From contig JARWKL010000007.1 of NCBI GenBank assembly GCA_029961685.1, forward strand, positions 11,059,406 to 11,123,405: a stretch of 64,000 nucleotides of DNA, in the 5' to 3' direction. A program made the position numbers and the translations under genes. The stretch is from Aristolochia californica (taxonomy: Eukaryota; Streptophyta; Magnoliopsida; Piperales; Aristolochiaceae). Under the pieces are notes generated by a model. The model did not search any database. It had not been told where the DNA came from and saw only the letters and a program-made list of their open reading frames with translations. Of this stretch, positions 14,200 to 28,900 are shown piece after piece (position 1 is the first letter of the stretch; every line of letters begins with the position of its first letter).

Positions 14200-17100
14200 T
14201 TGTTAGGTCAGCTTTTTTTAAAATGGGCAAAATAATGGCTAGTTTGGCTTGAGTAAATATCCTACCGCACCCAAACTTGAGAATTTAATGAGGTTTGGAT
14301 CTGTAGGTCATCTGCATCTTTAAAATGTTTCAAACATGCATATCCACATTTGGAACATGTGCTTGATCAACTAAAAATCTCTTTCTTATAAAATTCCAAG
14401 CTGTCAGAGTTGAACTAGTGGAATTTCCCAAACTTGGATATCAAAACTTTTTTGTTCATTTGTGTGAATAAATTTTCTTTGCTTACATTTGTTGTTGTTC
14501 TAAATTTGTTGCATACATAAACTCTAAAAGTTTCAATTTGTTGTGATCTGTTTGCCTTATCTTTTTTGTTTACGAGAGATAAAGGGAAAAGTGAAAACTC
14601 AAGTTTTGATTTATGGAAAAAGTATACATCTAAAATGGAAATGCACAAATGTAGAGAGAGATAATTCCAAACAGTGTCTGTAACATTAAGGGATTGTAAA
14701 CACTTTCTAGTTTTTAGATATCAGGTTTTGCAATCATCGGGAAACAAAGGGGAGACAAGGGAATTTTTAGTTGAGTGTTGACTCCCAATCCATCAGTCAT
14801 TTCTTACAAAAATATAGCCCTTTACGCATGATTGACCGATAAATCAATTTACAACCATCTATGATTGTAAGGTATTCTTTTTTGTAAATGGGCAAAATAA
14901 TGGCTTGTTTTGCTCGGGTAAATATCCCACCGCACCCAGACTTGAGAATTTCATGAGGTTTGGATCCATAGGTCATGTGTAGGTTTAACAAGTTTCAAGC
15001 ATGCATATCCACATTTAAAACATGTGCATAATCAACTAGAAATCTCTTTCTTATAAAATTCAAAGCTATCAGGCTCTAACAAGTGGCATTTCCCAAATTT
15101 GGATATCAAAACTTTTGTGTTCATTTGTGGGTTGGAATAAATTTTCTTTGCTTAAATTTTGATGTTGTTCTAAGTTTTTTTTGCATACATAAACTCTAAA
15201 ATTTTCATTTTGTTGTGATCTGTTTGCCTTATCTTTTTTGTTTACAAGAGATAAAGGGAAAAGTGAAAGCTCAAGTTTTGATTTATGGAAAAGTTATACA
15301 TCTAAAATGGAAACACACAAATGTAGAGAGAGATAATTCCAAAAAATGTTTGTAACTTTTAGGGATTGTAAACTCTTTCTAGTTTTTATATATCTGTTTT
15401 TGCAATCGTCGGGAAACAAAAGGGGAGGCGGGGGAATTTAGTCATTTCTTACAAAAATACAGCCCATTACACATGATTAACCGATAAATTACTTTACAAT
15501 CATCTATGATTGTTAGGTCAACTTTTTTGTAAAATGGGCAAAATAATGGCTTGTTTGGGTCTGATAAATATCCCACCGCACCCACACTTGAGAATTTAAT
15601 GAGATTTGGATCCGTAGGTCATCTACATCTTTAACATGTTTCAAGCATTCATTTCCTCATTGAAAACAAGTACAGGATCATCTAGATTTCTCTTTCTCAT
15701 AAAATTCCTTGCAATCTGGGTTGAGCTAGTGGAATTTCCCAAACATGGATATCAAAACTTTTGTGTTCATTTGTGGTGTGTCAATAAATTTTCTTTGCTT
15801 ACATTTGTTGTTGTTCTAAATTTTTGGCATACATAAACTCTAAAATTTGCATTTTGTTGTGATATGTTTGCCTTATCTTTTTTATGTACGAGAGATAAAG
15901 GGAAAAATGAAAACTAAAGTTTTGATTTCAAGAAAAAGTATTCATCTAAAATGGAAATGCTCAAATGTAAAGAGAGATAATTCCAAAAAGTTTTTGTAAC
16001 TTTCAGGGATTGTAAACTCTTTCTAGTTTTTATATATCAGGTTTTGCAATCATCGAGACACAAAGGGCGACGCAGGGGAATTTGTAGCAGAGCGTTGACT
16101 CCCAATCCAGAAGTCATTTCTCACAAAAAATAGCCCGTTACACATGATTAACTTATAAATCAGTTTACAATCATCTATGATTGTTAGGTCAGCATTTTTT
16201 AAATTAGGCAAAATAATGGTTTGTTTGGCTCGGGTAAATATCCCACCGCACCCAAACTTGAGAATTTGATGACGTTTGGATTCGTAGGTCATCTGCATTT
16301 TTAACATGTTTCAAGCATTCATATCCACATTTAGAACATATGCAGGATCAACTAGAAATATTTTTCTTATTATCCTTATCTTTTGTGTTCATTTGTGGTG
16401 TGTGAATAAATTTTCTTTGCTTACATTTGTTGTTGTTCTAAATTTTTTGCTTACATAAGCTCTAAAATTTCATTTTTTTGTGATTTGTTTGCCTTATCTT
16501 TTTTGTTTACGACAGATAAAGGGAAAAGTGAAACTCAAGTTTTGATTTATGGAAAAAGTATACATCTAAAATGGAAAAGCACAAATGTAGAGAGGGATAA
16601 TTCCAAAAAGTTTTAGTAACTTTTAAGGATAGTAAAGTCTTTCTAATTTTTATATATCAAGTTTTGCAATTCTCGAAAAATAAAGGGGTAGGCGGGGGAA
16701 TTTCTAGGTGAGTGTTGACTCCCAATCCATCAGTCATTTCTTACAAAAATATTGCCCTTTACACATGATTGACTGATAAATCTCTTTACAATCATCTATG
16801 ATTGTTAGATCAGCTTTTTTTTTAAAATGGGCAAAATAATTGCTTGTTTGGGTCGGGTAAATATCCCACCGCACCCAAAGTTGAGAATTTATTCAGGCTT
16901 GGATCCATAAATCATCTGCATCTTTAACATGTTTCAAGCATGCATATGCAAATTTAAATCATGTACATGATCAACTAGAAATCTCTTTCTTATAAAATTC
17001 CAAGCTATCAGGGTTGAACTAGTGGAATTTCCCAAACTTGGATATCAAAACTTTTGTGTTCACTTGTGGTGTGTAAATAAATTATATTTGTTTACATTTG

Positions 17101-18200
17101 TTGTTGTTCTAAATTTTTGTCAGACATAAATTCTAAAATTTTGTTTTGTTGTGAGCAATTTGCCTTATCTTTTTTGTTTACGAGAGGTAAAGAGAAAAGT
17201 GAAAACACAAGTTTTGATTTCAACAAAAAGTATACATCTAAAATAGAAACACACAAATGTAGAGAGAGATAATTCCAAAAAGTGTTTGTAACTTTTAGGG
17301 ATTGTGCTTTGTAGTTTTTATTTATAAGGTTTTGCAATCGTCGGGAAACAAAGGGCGAGGCCTGGGAATTTTTAGTTGAGTGTTGACACCCAATCCATAA
17401 GTCATTTCTTAAAAAAATATAGCCCGTTACGCATGATTGACCAATAAATCACTTTACAATCATCTATAATTGTTAGATTAGTTTTTTTGTAAATGGGAAA
17501 AATAATGGCTTGTTTGGCTCGGGTAAATATCCCACCGCACCCAAACTTGAGAATTTAATGAGGTTTGGATCCGTAGGTCATCTTCATTTTTAACATGTTC
17601 CCAGCATTCATTTCCACTTTGGAAACATGTGCAAGATCCTCTAGAAATCTCTTTCTTATAAAATTCCTTGCAATCAGGATTGAACTAGTAGAATTTCCCA
17701 AACATGGATGTCAAAACTTTTGTGTTCATTTGTGGTGTGTGAATAAATTTTCCTTGCTTACATTTGTTGTTGTTCAAAATTTTTTGCTTACATATGCTCT
17801 AAATTTTCATTTTGCTGTGATTTGTTTGCCTTATCTTTTTTGTTTACGACAGATAAAGGCAAAAGTGAAAACTCATGTTTTGATTTAAGGAAAAAGTATA
17901 CATCTAAAATGAAAATGCACAGATGTAGAGAGGGATAAACTCTTTCTAATTTTTATATTTCAAGTTTTGCAATTCTCGGGAAACAAAGGGGTAGGCGGGT
18001 GAATTTCTAGGTGAGTGTTGACTCTCAATCCAGAAGTCATTTATTACAAAAATATAGCCCGTTACACATGATTGACTGATAAATCTCTTTACAATCATCT
18101 ATGAATGTTAGCTCAGCTTTTTGTAAATGGGCAAAATAATGGCTTTTTTGGCTCAAGTAAATATCCTAACGCACCCAAACTTGAGAATTTAATGAGGTTT
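14200..18200. repeat. Higher-order repeat B, copy 1 (6 monomers)
   Basis: Monomers 14325, 14990, 15636, 16306 and 16929 each match the monomer six places downstream. Shared variants include ACATTTGGAACATGTGC (14325/18229), AGGTTTAACAAGTTTC (14990/18900), ATTTCCTCATTGAAAACAAG (15636/19578), GAATTTGATGACGTTTGG (16306/20249) and TTTTTGTCAGAC (16929/20916). Offsets grow from 3904 to 3987 bp because copy 1 contains truncated monomers. Confidence 0.87.
15429..15445. repeat. Internal deletion in a satellite monomer
   Basis: The G-rich tract runs into GGGGAATTTAGTCATTTC here, skipping the usual TTTTAGCTGAGTGTTGACTC segment. The landmark spacing falls to 646 bp. Confidence 0.8.
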
Positions 18201-21200
18201 GGATCTGTAGGTCATCTGCATCTTTAATATTTTTCAAGCATGTATATCCACATTTGGAACATGTGCAGGATCAACTAAAAATCTCTTTCTTATAAAATTC
18301 CAAGCTTTCAGGGTTGAACTAGTGGAATTTCCCAAACTTGACTATAAAAAACCTTTTTGTTCATTTGTGGTGTGTGAATAAATTTTCCTTGCTTACATTT
18401 GTTGTTATTCTAAATTTGTTGCATACATAAACTCTAAAAGTTTCAATTTGTAGTGATCTGTTTGCCTTATCTTTTTTGTTTGTGAGAGATAAAGGGAAAA
18501 GTGAAAACTCAAGTTTTATTTATGGAAAAAGTATACATCTAAAATGGAAATGCACAAATGTAGAGAGAGATAATTCCAAAAAGTTTCTGTAACTTTTAGG
18601 GATTGTAAACACTTTCTAGTTTTTAGATATATGGTTTTGCAATCATCGGGAAACAAAGGGGGAGGCGGGGGAATTTTTAGTTGAGTGTTGACTCTAAATC
18701 CATCAGTCATTTCTTTAAAAAATATAGCCCTTTATGCATGATTGACCAATAAATCAATTTACAATCATCTATGATTGTAAGGTCAGCTTTTTTGTAAATG
18801 GGCAAAATAATGGCTTGTTTGGCTCGGGTAAATATCCCACCGCACCCAAACTTGAGAATTTCATGAGATTTGGAACCGTAGGTCAATTGCAGGTTTAACA
18901 AGTTTCAAGCATGCATATCCACTTTTAAAACATGTGCATGATCGACTAGAAATCTCTTTCTTATAAAATTCCAAGCTATCAGGCTCTAACAAGTAGCATT
19001 TCCCAAATTTGGATATCAAAACTTTTGTGTTCATTTGTGGTGTGTGAATAAATTTTATTAGCTTAAATTTTGATGTTGTTCTAAATTTTTTGCATACATA
19101 AACTCTAAAATTTTCATTTTGTTGTGATCTATCTGCCATATCTTTTTTGTTTACGAGAGATGAAAGGAAAAGTGAAAAATCAAGTTTTCATTTAAGATAA
19201 AATTATACATCTGAAAAGGAAACACACAAATGTCGAGAGAGATAATTTAAAAAAGTGTTTGTAACTTTTAGGGATTGCAAACTCTTTCTAATTTTTATAT
19301 ATCTATTTTTGCAATCGTCGGGAAACAAAAGGGGAGGGGGGGGGGGGGGAATTTTTAGCTGAGTGTTGACTCCCAATCCATTAGTCATTTCTTTCAAAAA
19401 TATAGCCCATTACGCATGATTGACCGATAAATCACTTTACAATCATCTATGATTGTTAGGTCAGCTTTTTTATAAATGGGCAAAATAATGGCTTGTTTGG
19501 GTCGGGTAAATATCCCACCGCACCCAAACTTGAGAATTTAATGAGATTTGGATCCGTAGGTCATCTGCATCTTTAACATGTTTCAAGCATTCATTTCCTC
19601 ATTGAAAACAAGTGCAGGATCATCTAGAAATCTCTTTCTTATAAAACTCCTTGCAATTTGGGTTGAACTAGTTGAATTTCCCAAACTGGGATATCAAAAA
19701 TTTTGTGTTCATTTTTGGTGTGTCAATAAATTTTATTTTCTTACATTTGTTGTTGTTCTAAATTTTTTGCATACATAAACTCTAAAATTTGCATTTTGTT
19801 GTGATATATTTGCCTTAGGTTTTTTATGTGCGAGAGATAAAGAGAAAAGTGAAAACTAAAGCTTTGATTTCAAGAAAAAGTATTCATCTAAAATGGAAAT
19901 GCTCAAATGTAGAGGGAGATAATTCCAAAAAATGTTTGTAACTTTCAGGGATTGTAAACTCTTTCTAGTTTTTATATATCAGGTATTGGAATTGTCGGGA
20001 AACAAAGGGCAACACGGGGGAATATTTAGCAGAGTGTTGACTTCCAATCCATAAGTCATTTCTTACAATAATATAGCCCATTACACATGATTGACTAATA
20101 AATCACTTTACAATCATCTATGATTGTTAGGTCTGCATTTTTGAAAATTGGCAAAATAATGGCTTGTTTGGCTCGGGTAAATATCCCACCGCAGCCAAAC
20201 TTGAGAATTTGATGACGTTTGGATCCGTAGGTCATTTGCATCTTTAACATGTTTCAAGCATTCATATCCACATTTAGAACATGTGCAGGATCAACTAGAA
20301 ATCTCTTTCTTATAAAATTCCATGCTATCAGGGTTGAACTAGTGGAATTTCCATAACTTGGATATCAAAACTTTTGTGTTCATTTGTGGTGTGTGAATAA
20401 ATTTTCTTTGCTTACATTTGTTATTGTTCTAAATTTCTTGCGTACATAAACTCTTAAATTTTCATTTTGTTGTCATTTGTTCGCCTTATCTTTTTTGTTT
20501 ATGAGACATAAAGGAAATGTGAAAACTCAAGTTTTCATTTAAGGAAAAAGTATTCATCTAAAATTGAAACGCACAAATGTAGGGAGATAATTCAGAAAAG
20601 TGTCTGTAACTTTTAGGGATTGTAAACACATTCTAGTTTTTATATATCAGGTTTTGCATTTGTCGAGAAACTAAGGGGGAGGGGGGAGAATTTTTAGCTT
20701 AGTGTTGACTCCTAATCCATAAGTCATTTGTTACAAAAATATAGCCCATTATGCATGATTGACCGATAAATCACTTTACAATCATCTATGATTGTTAGAT
20801 CAACTTATTTGTAAATGGGTAAAATAATGGTTTGTTTGGCCCGGGTAAATATCCCACCGCACCCAAACTTGAGAATTTATTGCGGTTTGGATCTCAAGTC
20901 ATCTGCATCTTTAACATGTTTCAAGCATGCATATCTACTTTTAAAACATGTACGGGATCAACTAGAAATCTCTTTCTTATAAAATTCCAAGCTATCTGGG
21001 TTAAACTAGTGGAATTTCCCAAACTTGGATATCAAAAATTTTGTGTTCATTTGTGGTGTGTAAATAAATTATCTTTGCTTACATATGTTGTTGTTCTAAA
21101 TTTTTGTCAGACGTAAACTCTAAAATTTTCGTTTTGTTGTCATCTGTTTGCCGCATCTTTTTTGTTTCCGAGAGATAAAGAGAAAAGTGAAAACTCAAGT

Positions 21201-22950
21201 TTTGATTTAAGGAAAAAGTATACATTTAAAATGGAAAACCCAAATGTAGAGAGAGATAATTCCAAAATGTGTCTGTAACTTTTAGGGATAGTAAACTCTT
21301 TCTAGTTTTTATATATCAGGTTTTGCAATCTTTGGGAAACAAAGGGGGAGGCGGGGGAACTTTTAGCTGAGTGTTGACTCCCAATCCATAAGTCATTTCT
21401 AACAAAAATATTGCCCGTTACACATGATTGTCCGATAAATCAATTTGCAATCATCTATGAGTGTTAGGTCAGCTTTTTTGTAAATGGGAAAATAATGGCT
21501 TGTTTGGTCGGGTAAATATCCCACCGTACCCAAACTTGAGAATTTAATGATGTTTTGATCCGTAGGTCATATGCATCTTTAACATGTTTCAAGTATGCAT
21601 ATCCACATATAAAACATGTGCCGGATCAACTAGAAATCTCTTTCTTAAAAAATTCCAAGCTGTCAGGTTTGATCTAGTAGAATTTCCCAAACTTGGATAT
21701 CAAAACTTTTGTGTTCATTTTTTTTGTATGAATAAATTCTCTTTTCTTACATTTGTTGTTGTTCTAAATTTTTTTCATACATAAACTCTTAAATTTTCAT
21801 TTTGTTGTGATCTGTTTGTCTTATCAGTTTTGTTTACAAGAGATAAAGAGAAAAGTGAAAACTCAAGTTTTGATTTCAACAAAAAGTATACATCTAAAAT
21901 GGAAACGCACAAATGTAGAGAGAGATAATTCCAAAAAATGTTTGTAACTTTTAGGGATTGTAAACGCTTTATTGTTTTTCTTTATTTAGTTTTGCAATCG
22001 TCGAGAAACAAAGGGGGAGGTGGGGGAATTTTTAGTTGAGTGTTGACACCCAATCCATATGTCATTTCTTACAAAAATATAGCCCGTTACGCATGATTGA
22101 CCAATAAATCACTTTACAATCATCTATGATTGTTAGATCAGTTTTTTGTAAATGGGAAAAATAATGGCTTGTTTGGCTCGGGTAAATATTTCACCGCCCA
22201 AACTTGAGAATTTAATAAGGTTTGGATCTGTAGGTCATCTGCATCTTTAACATGTTCCAAGCATTCATTTCCACATTGAAAACATGTGCAGGATCCTCTA
22301 GAAATCTCATTCTTAAAAAATTCCTTGCAATCAGGGTTGAACTAGTAGAATTTCCAAAACATGGATATCAAAACTTTTGTGTTCATTTGTGGTGTGTGAA
22401 TAAATTTTCTTTGCTTGCATTTGTTGTTGTTCTAAATTTTTTGCATACATAAGCTCTAAAATTTTCATTTTGTTGTGATTTGTTTGCCTTATCTTTTTTG
22501 TTTACGACAGATAATGGGAAAAGTGAAAACTCAAGTTTTAATTAAAGGAAAAAGTATACATCTAAATTGGAAATGAACAAATGTAGAGAGGGAGAATTCC
22601 AAAAAGTGTCAGTAAATTTTAAGGATTGTAAACTCTTTCTAATTTTTATATATCAAGTTTTAGAATTCTCTGGAAACAAAGGGGTAGGCGGGGGAATTTT
22701 TAGGGGAGTGTTGACTCCCAATCCAGAAGTCATTTCTTACAAAAATATAGCCAGTTACGCATGATCCACTGATAAATATTTTTACAATCATCTATGAATG
22801 TTAGCTCAATTTTTTTGTAAATGGGCAAAATAATGGTTTTTTTGGCTCGAGTAAATATCCTACTGCACCCAAACTTGAGAATTTAATGAGGTTTGGATGT
22901 GTAGGTCATCTGCATCTTTAACATGTTTCAAGCATACATATCCACATTTA
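18200..22950. repeat. Higher-order repeat B, copy 2 (7 monomers)
   Basis: This copy continues the matches of copy 1 but has one extra monomer (around 21584). After it, the partners are 17595/22252 (both with ACATGTTCC and GATCCTCTAGAAATC) and 18229/22923 (both with CTATGAATGTTAGCTCA), at offsets of 4657 and 4694 bp. The second half of monomer 21584 matches the second half of 16929 (TTTCAACAAAAAG, TTGACACCCAATCC), so the extra unit arose by unequal exchange inside the block. Confidence 0.82.
19331..19349 (+). repeat. Expanded G-run within a monomer's G-rich tract
   Basis: GGGG, one A, then 14 consecutive G. The typical tract is GGGGGAGGCGGGGG. The monomer containing it is 678 bp, one of the longest here. 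It could form a G-quadruplex on the plus strand, or be a replication-slippage or sequencing artefact. Confidence 0.9.
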
Positions 22951-25900
22951 GAACATGTGCAGGATCAACTAAAAATCTCTTTCTTATAAAATTCCAAGCT
23001 ATCAGGGTTGAACTATTGGAATTTTCCAAACTTGGATGTCAAAACTTTTGTGTTCTTTTTTGTGTATGAATAAATTTTCTTTGCTTACTTTTGTAGTTTT
23101 TCTAAATTTTTTTAATACATGAACACTAAAATTTTCATTTTTTTGTGATTTGTTTGCCTTTTCTTTTTTGTTTACGACAGTTAAAGGAAAACGTGAAAAC
23201 TCAAGTTTTGATTTAAGGTAAAAGTATACATCTAAAATGGAAATGCACAAATGTAGAGAGAGAGATAATTCCAAAAAGTGTGTGTAATTTTTAGGGATTT
23301 AAAACTCTTTCTAGCTTTTACATATCAGGTTTTTCAATCGTCGGGAAACCAAGGGGGAGGCAGGAGAATTTTTAGTTGTGTAGTGACACCCTTTCCATAA
23401 GTTATTTTTAAAAACAATATAGCTTGTTATGCATGATTGACCGATAAATCATTTTAAAATCATATATGATTGTTAGGTCATCTTTTTTGTAAATGGGCAA
23501 AATAATGGCCTGTTTGGCTCGAGTAAGTATCCCACCACACCCAAACTTGAGAATTTAATGATGTTTGGATCCATAGCTCATCTGCATCTTTAACATGTTT
23601 CAAGCATGCATATCCACATTTAAAGCATGAGCAGGATCAACTGGAAATCTGTTTCCTATAAAATTCCAAGCTATCAGGGTTGAACTAGTGGAATTACCCA
23701 AACTTGAATATCAAAACTTTTGTGTTCATTTGTCGTGTGTGAAGACATTTTCTTTGCTTAAATTTTTTGTTGTTCTAAAATTTTTGCATACATAAACTCT
23801 AAAAATTTCATTTTGTTGTGATCTATTTGCCTTATCATTTTTATTTTACGAGAGATAAAGGGAAAAGTGAAAACTGAAGTTTTGATTTAAGGAAAAAGTA
23901 TACATCTTCAATGGAAACGCACAAATGTAGAGAGAGATAACTCCAAAAAGTGTTTGTAACTTTTAGGGATTGTAAACTCTTTTTAATTTTTATATATCAG
24001 GTTTTGTAATCCTCGGGAAACAAAGGGGGAGGTGGGGAAATTTTTATCCGAGTGTTGACTCCTAATCCATAAGTCATTCCTTACAAAAATATAGCCCATT
24101 ACGCATGATCGACCGATAAATCACTTTAAAATCATCTAAGATTGTTAGGTCAGCATTTTTTTAAATATGCAAAATAATGGCTTGTTTGACTCGGGTATCT
24201 ATCCCACCGCACCCAAACTTGAGAATTTAATGAGGTTTGGATCCATAGGTCATATGCATCTTTAACATGTTTCAAGCATGCATTTCCACATTGAAAACAT
24301 GTACAGAATCAACTAGAAATCTCTTTCTTATAAAATTCCAAGCTATCAGGGTTGAACTAGTGGATTTTCCCAAAAATGGATGTCAAAACTTTTTTATTCA
24401 TTTGTGGTGAGTGAATAAACTTTTTATACTTACATTTACATTTTTTTTTCTAAATTCTTTGCATATATATACTCTAAAATTTTCATTTTTTTGTAATATG
24501 TTTGCCTTATCATTTTCGTTTACGAGAGATAAAGGGAAAAGTGAAAAATCAAGTTTTGATTTAATGAAAAAGTATACATCTCAAATGGAAATGCACAATT
24601 GTAGAGAGATAATTCCAAAAAGTGTCTGTAAATTTTAGGGATTGTAATCTCTTTCTAGTTTTTATATATCAGGTTTTGTAATTGTCGGGAAACAAAGGAG
24701 GAGGCGGTGGAATTTTAAAATTAGTGTTGACTCCCAATCCATAAGTCATTTTTTACAAAAATATAGCCCGTTACGCATGATTGATCGATAAATCACTTTA
24801 CAATCATCTATGATTGTTAGGTAAGCTTTTTTAATAAATGGGCAAAATAATGGCTTGTATGGCTCAGGTAAATATCCCACCGCACCCAAACTTGATAATT
24901 TAATGAGTTTTGGATCCGTAGGTCATCTGCATCTTTAACATGTTGCAAGCATGCATATCCACTTTTAAAACTTGTGCAAGATAAACTAGAAATCTCTTTC
25001 TGATAAAACTCCAAGCTATCTGGGTTGAACTAGTAGAATTTCCCAAACTTGGATGTCAAAACTTTTGTGTTCATTTGTGGTGTGTGAAAAAATTTTTTTG
25101 CTGACATTTGTCATTGTTCTAAACATTTTGCATACTTAAACCCTAAATTTTTTATTTTGCTGGGATCTGTGTTCCTTATATTTTTTGTTTATGAGAGATA
25201 AAGGGAAAAGTGTAAACTCAAGTTTTGATTTAAATAAAAAGTCTACATCTCAAAAGGAAATGCAAAAATGTAGAGAGAAATAATTCCAAAAAGTGTTTGT
25301 AACTTTTAGGGATTGTAAACTATTTCTGGTTTTTATAAATCAGATTTTGCAATTGTCGGGAAACAAAGGGTGAGGCGGGGGAATTTTTAGTTGAGTGTTG
25401 ACTCCCAATCCATAAGTCATTTCTAACAAAAATATAGCCTGTTATGCACGATTGACCGATAGATCACTTTACAATCATCTATGATTGTTATGTCAACTTT
25501 TGAGTAAATGGTCAAAATAATGGATTGTTTGGCTTTGGTAAATATCCCACCGCACCCAAACTTGAGAATTTAATGACATTTAGGTCATCTACATCTTTAA
25601 CATGTTTCAAGCATGCTTATCCACATTTAAAACATGTGTAGGATCAACTAGAAATCTCTATCTTATAAAATTCCAAACTATCAGGGTTGAACTAGTGGCA
25701 TTTCCCAAACTTGAATATCAAAACTTTTGTGTTCATTTGTGGTGTGTGAATAAATTTTCTTGGCTTAAATTTGTTTTTGTTTAAAATATTTTGCATACAT
25801 AAACTCTAAAATTTTCATTTTGTTGTGATATATTTGCCTTATCTTTTTTGTTTACGAGAGATAAAGGGAAAAGTGAACACTCAAGTTTTTATTTAAGGAA

Positions 25901-28900
25901 AAAGTACATATCTAAATTGGAAATGCAAAAATGTAGAGAGAGATAATACCAAAAAGTGTCTGAAACTTTTAGGGATTGTAAACTCTATCTAGATTTTATA
26001 TATCTAGTTTTGCAATCATCAGGAAATAAATAGGGAGGCGGCAGAATTTTTAGCGAAGTGTTCACTCCCAAACCATAAGTCATTTCCTAAAAAAATATAG
26101 CTCGTTAGGTATGATTGACCGATAAATCACTTTACAATCGTCTATGATTGTGACGTCAGTTTTTTTTTAAATTGACAAAATAATGGCTTGTTTGTCTCGG
26201 GTTAATATCCCACCACACCCAAACTTGAGAATTTAATGAGGTTTAGATCCATAGGTCATCTGCATCTTTAACATATTTCATGCATGCATATCCACATTTA
26301 AAACATGTGCAAGATCAACTAGAAATCTCTTTCTTATAAAATTCCAAGCTATCAGGGTTGCACTAGTGGAATTTCCAAAACATGGATATCAAAACTTTTG
26401 TGTTCATTTGTGGTGTGTGAATAAATTTTCTTTACTTACATTTGTTGTAGTTCAAAATTTGTTGCATACATAAACTCTAAAATTTTAATTTTGTTGCGAT
26501 CTGTTTGCCTTATCGTTTTTGTTTACAAGAGATAAAGGGAAGAGTGAATTCCAAAATGGAATAAGTATACATCTAAAATGGAAATGCCCAAATTGAGAGA
26601 GAGGTAATTCCAAAAAGTGTATGTAACTTATAGGCATTTTAAACTCTTTCTAGTTTTTATATATCAGGATTTCCAATCGTCGGGAAATGAAGGGGGAGGA
26701 GGGGGAATTTTTAGCTGAGTGTTGACTCCCAATCCATGTCATTTCTTTCATAAATATAACCCGTTACACATGATTGACCAATAAATCACTTTACAATCAT
26801 CTATGATTGTTAGGTCAGTTTTTTTGTAAATGGGCAAAATAATGGCTTGTTTGGCTCGGGTAAATTTCCCACCGCACCCAAACTTGAGAATATAATGAGG
26901 TTTGGATCCGTAGGTCATCTGCATCTTTAACATGTTTCAAGCATGTATATCTAGATTTAAAACAAGTGCAGGACAAACTAGAAATCTCTTTCTTATAAAA
27001 TTCCAAGCTGTCTGGGTTGAACTAGAAGAATTTCCCAAACTTGGATATATAAACTTTTGTGTTCATTTGTGGTGTGTGAATAAAATTTATTTGCTTACAT
27101 TTGTTGTTGTTCTAAAGTTTTTATCATACATAAACTCTAAAATTTTCATTTTGTTGTGATTTGTTTACCTTATCTTTTTTGTTTACTAGAGAAAAAGGGA
27201 AAAGTGAAAGCTCAAGTTTTGATTTAAAGAAAAAGTATACATCTAAAATGGAAACCCACAAATATAGAGAGAGATAATTCTAAAAAGTGTCTGTAAGTTT
27301 TAGGGATTGTAAATTCTTTCTAGTTTTTATATATCAGGTTTTGCAATCGTTGGGAAACAAAGGGGGTGACGGGGAAATTTTTAGCTGAGTTTGGCTCCCA
27401 ATCCATAAGTCATTTCTATGAAAAATATAGCGCTCGTTACGCATGATTGACCGATAAATCACTTTACAATTTTCTATGATTCTTAGGTCAGCTTTTTTGT
27501 AAATGGGCAAAATAATGGTTTGTTTGGCTCGGGTAAATATCCCACCGCACCCAAAGTTGAGAATTTAACGAGGTTTGGATTTGTAGGTCATTTGCATGTT
27601 TAACATGTTTCAAGCATGCATATCTACATTTAGAACATGTGTAGGATCAACTAGAAATCTCTTTCTTATAAAATTGCAAGCTATCATGGTTGAACTAGTG
27701 GAATTTCCCAAACATGGATATTAAAACTTTTGTGTTCATTTATGGTGTGTGAATAAATTTTCTTTACTTACCTTTGTTGTTGTTCTAAATTCTTTTCATA
27801 CATAAACTCTAAAATTTTCATTTTGTTGTGAAGATTTTGCCTTATCTTTTTCGTTTACGAGAGATAAAGGCAAAAGTGAAAACTCATGTTATAAATTAAG
27901 GAAAAACTATACATCTAAAATGGAAATGGACAAATGTAGAGAGAGATAGTACTGAAAAGTGTCTGTAACTTTTAGGGATTGTAAACTCTTTCTAGTTTTT
28001 ATATATCAGGAGTTGCAATTGACGGGAAACAAAAGGGGAGGCGTTGGAATTTTTATCTGAGTGTTGACACCTAATCCATAAGTCAATTCTTACAAAAATA
28101 TAGCCCGTTATGAATCATTGACCGATAAATCAATTTACAATCATCAATGATTGTTAGGTCAGCTTTTTTGTAAATAGGCAAAATAATGGCTTGTTTGGCT
28201 CGGGTAAATATCACATCGCACCCAAACTTGAGAATTTAATGAGGTTTGGATCCCTAGGTCATCTGCATCTTTAACATGTTTCAAGCATGCATATCCACAT
28301 TTAAACCAAGTGCATGATCAACTATAAATCTCTTTCTTGTAAAATTCCAAGCTATCAAGTTTGAACTAGTGGAATTTCCAAAACTTGGATTTCAAAATTT
28401 TTTTGTTCATTTGTGGTGTGTGAATAAATTTTTGTTGCTTACATTTGTTGTTGTTCTAAATTTTTGGCATACATAAACTCTAATATTTTCATTTTGTCGT
28501 GATTTGTTTGCCTTTTCATTTTTGTTTATGAGAAGTAAAGGGAAAAGTGAAAACTCATGTTTTGATTTAGAGAAAAAGTATATATCTAAAATGGAAACGC
28601 ACAAACGTCGAGAGAGATAATTCCAAAAATTGTATGAAACTTTTAGGGATTGTAAACTCTTTCTAGTTTTTCTATATTTTGTTTGGCAATCGTCGGTAAA
28701 GAAATGGGGAGGCAGGGGAATTTTGAGCAGAGTGTTGACTCCCAATCCATAAGTTATTTCTTATAAAAATATAGCCCATTACGCATGATTGACCGATAAA
28801 TCACTTCACAATCATCAATGATTGTTAGGTCTATTTTTTTGTAAATGGGTAAAATAATGGCTTGTTTGGCTTGGGTAAATATCCCACTGCACCTAAACTT

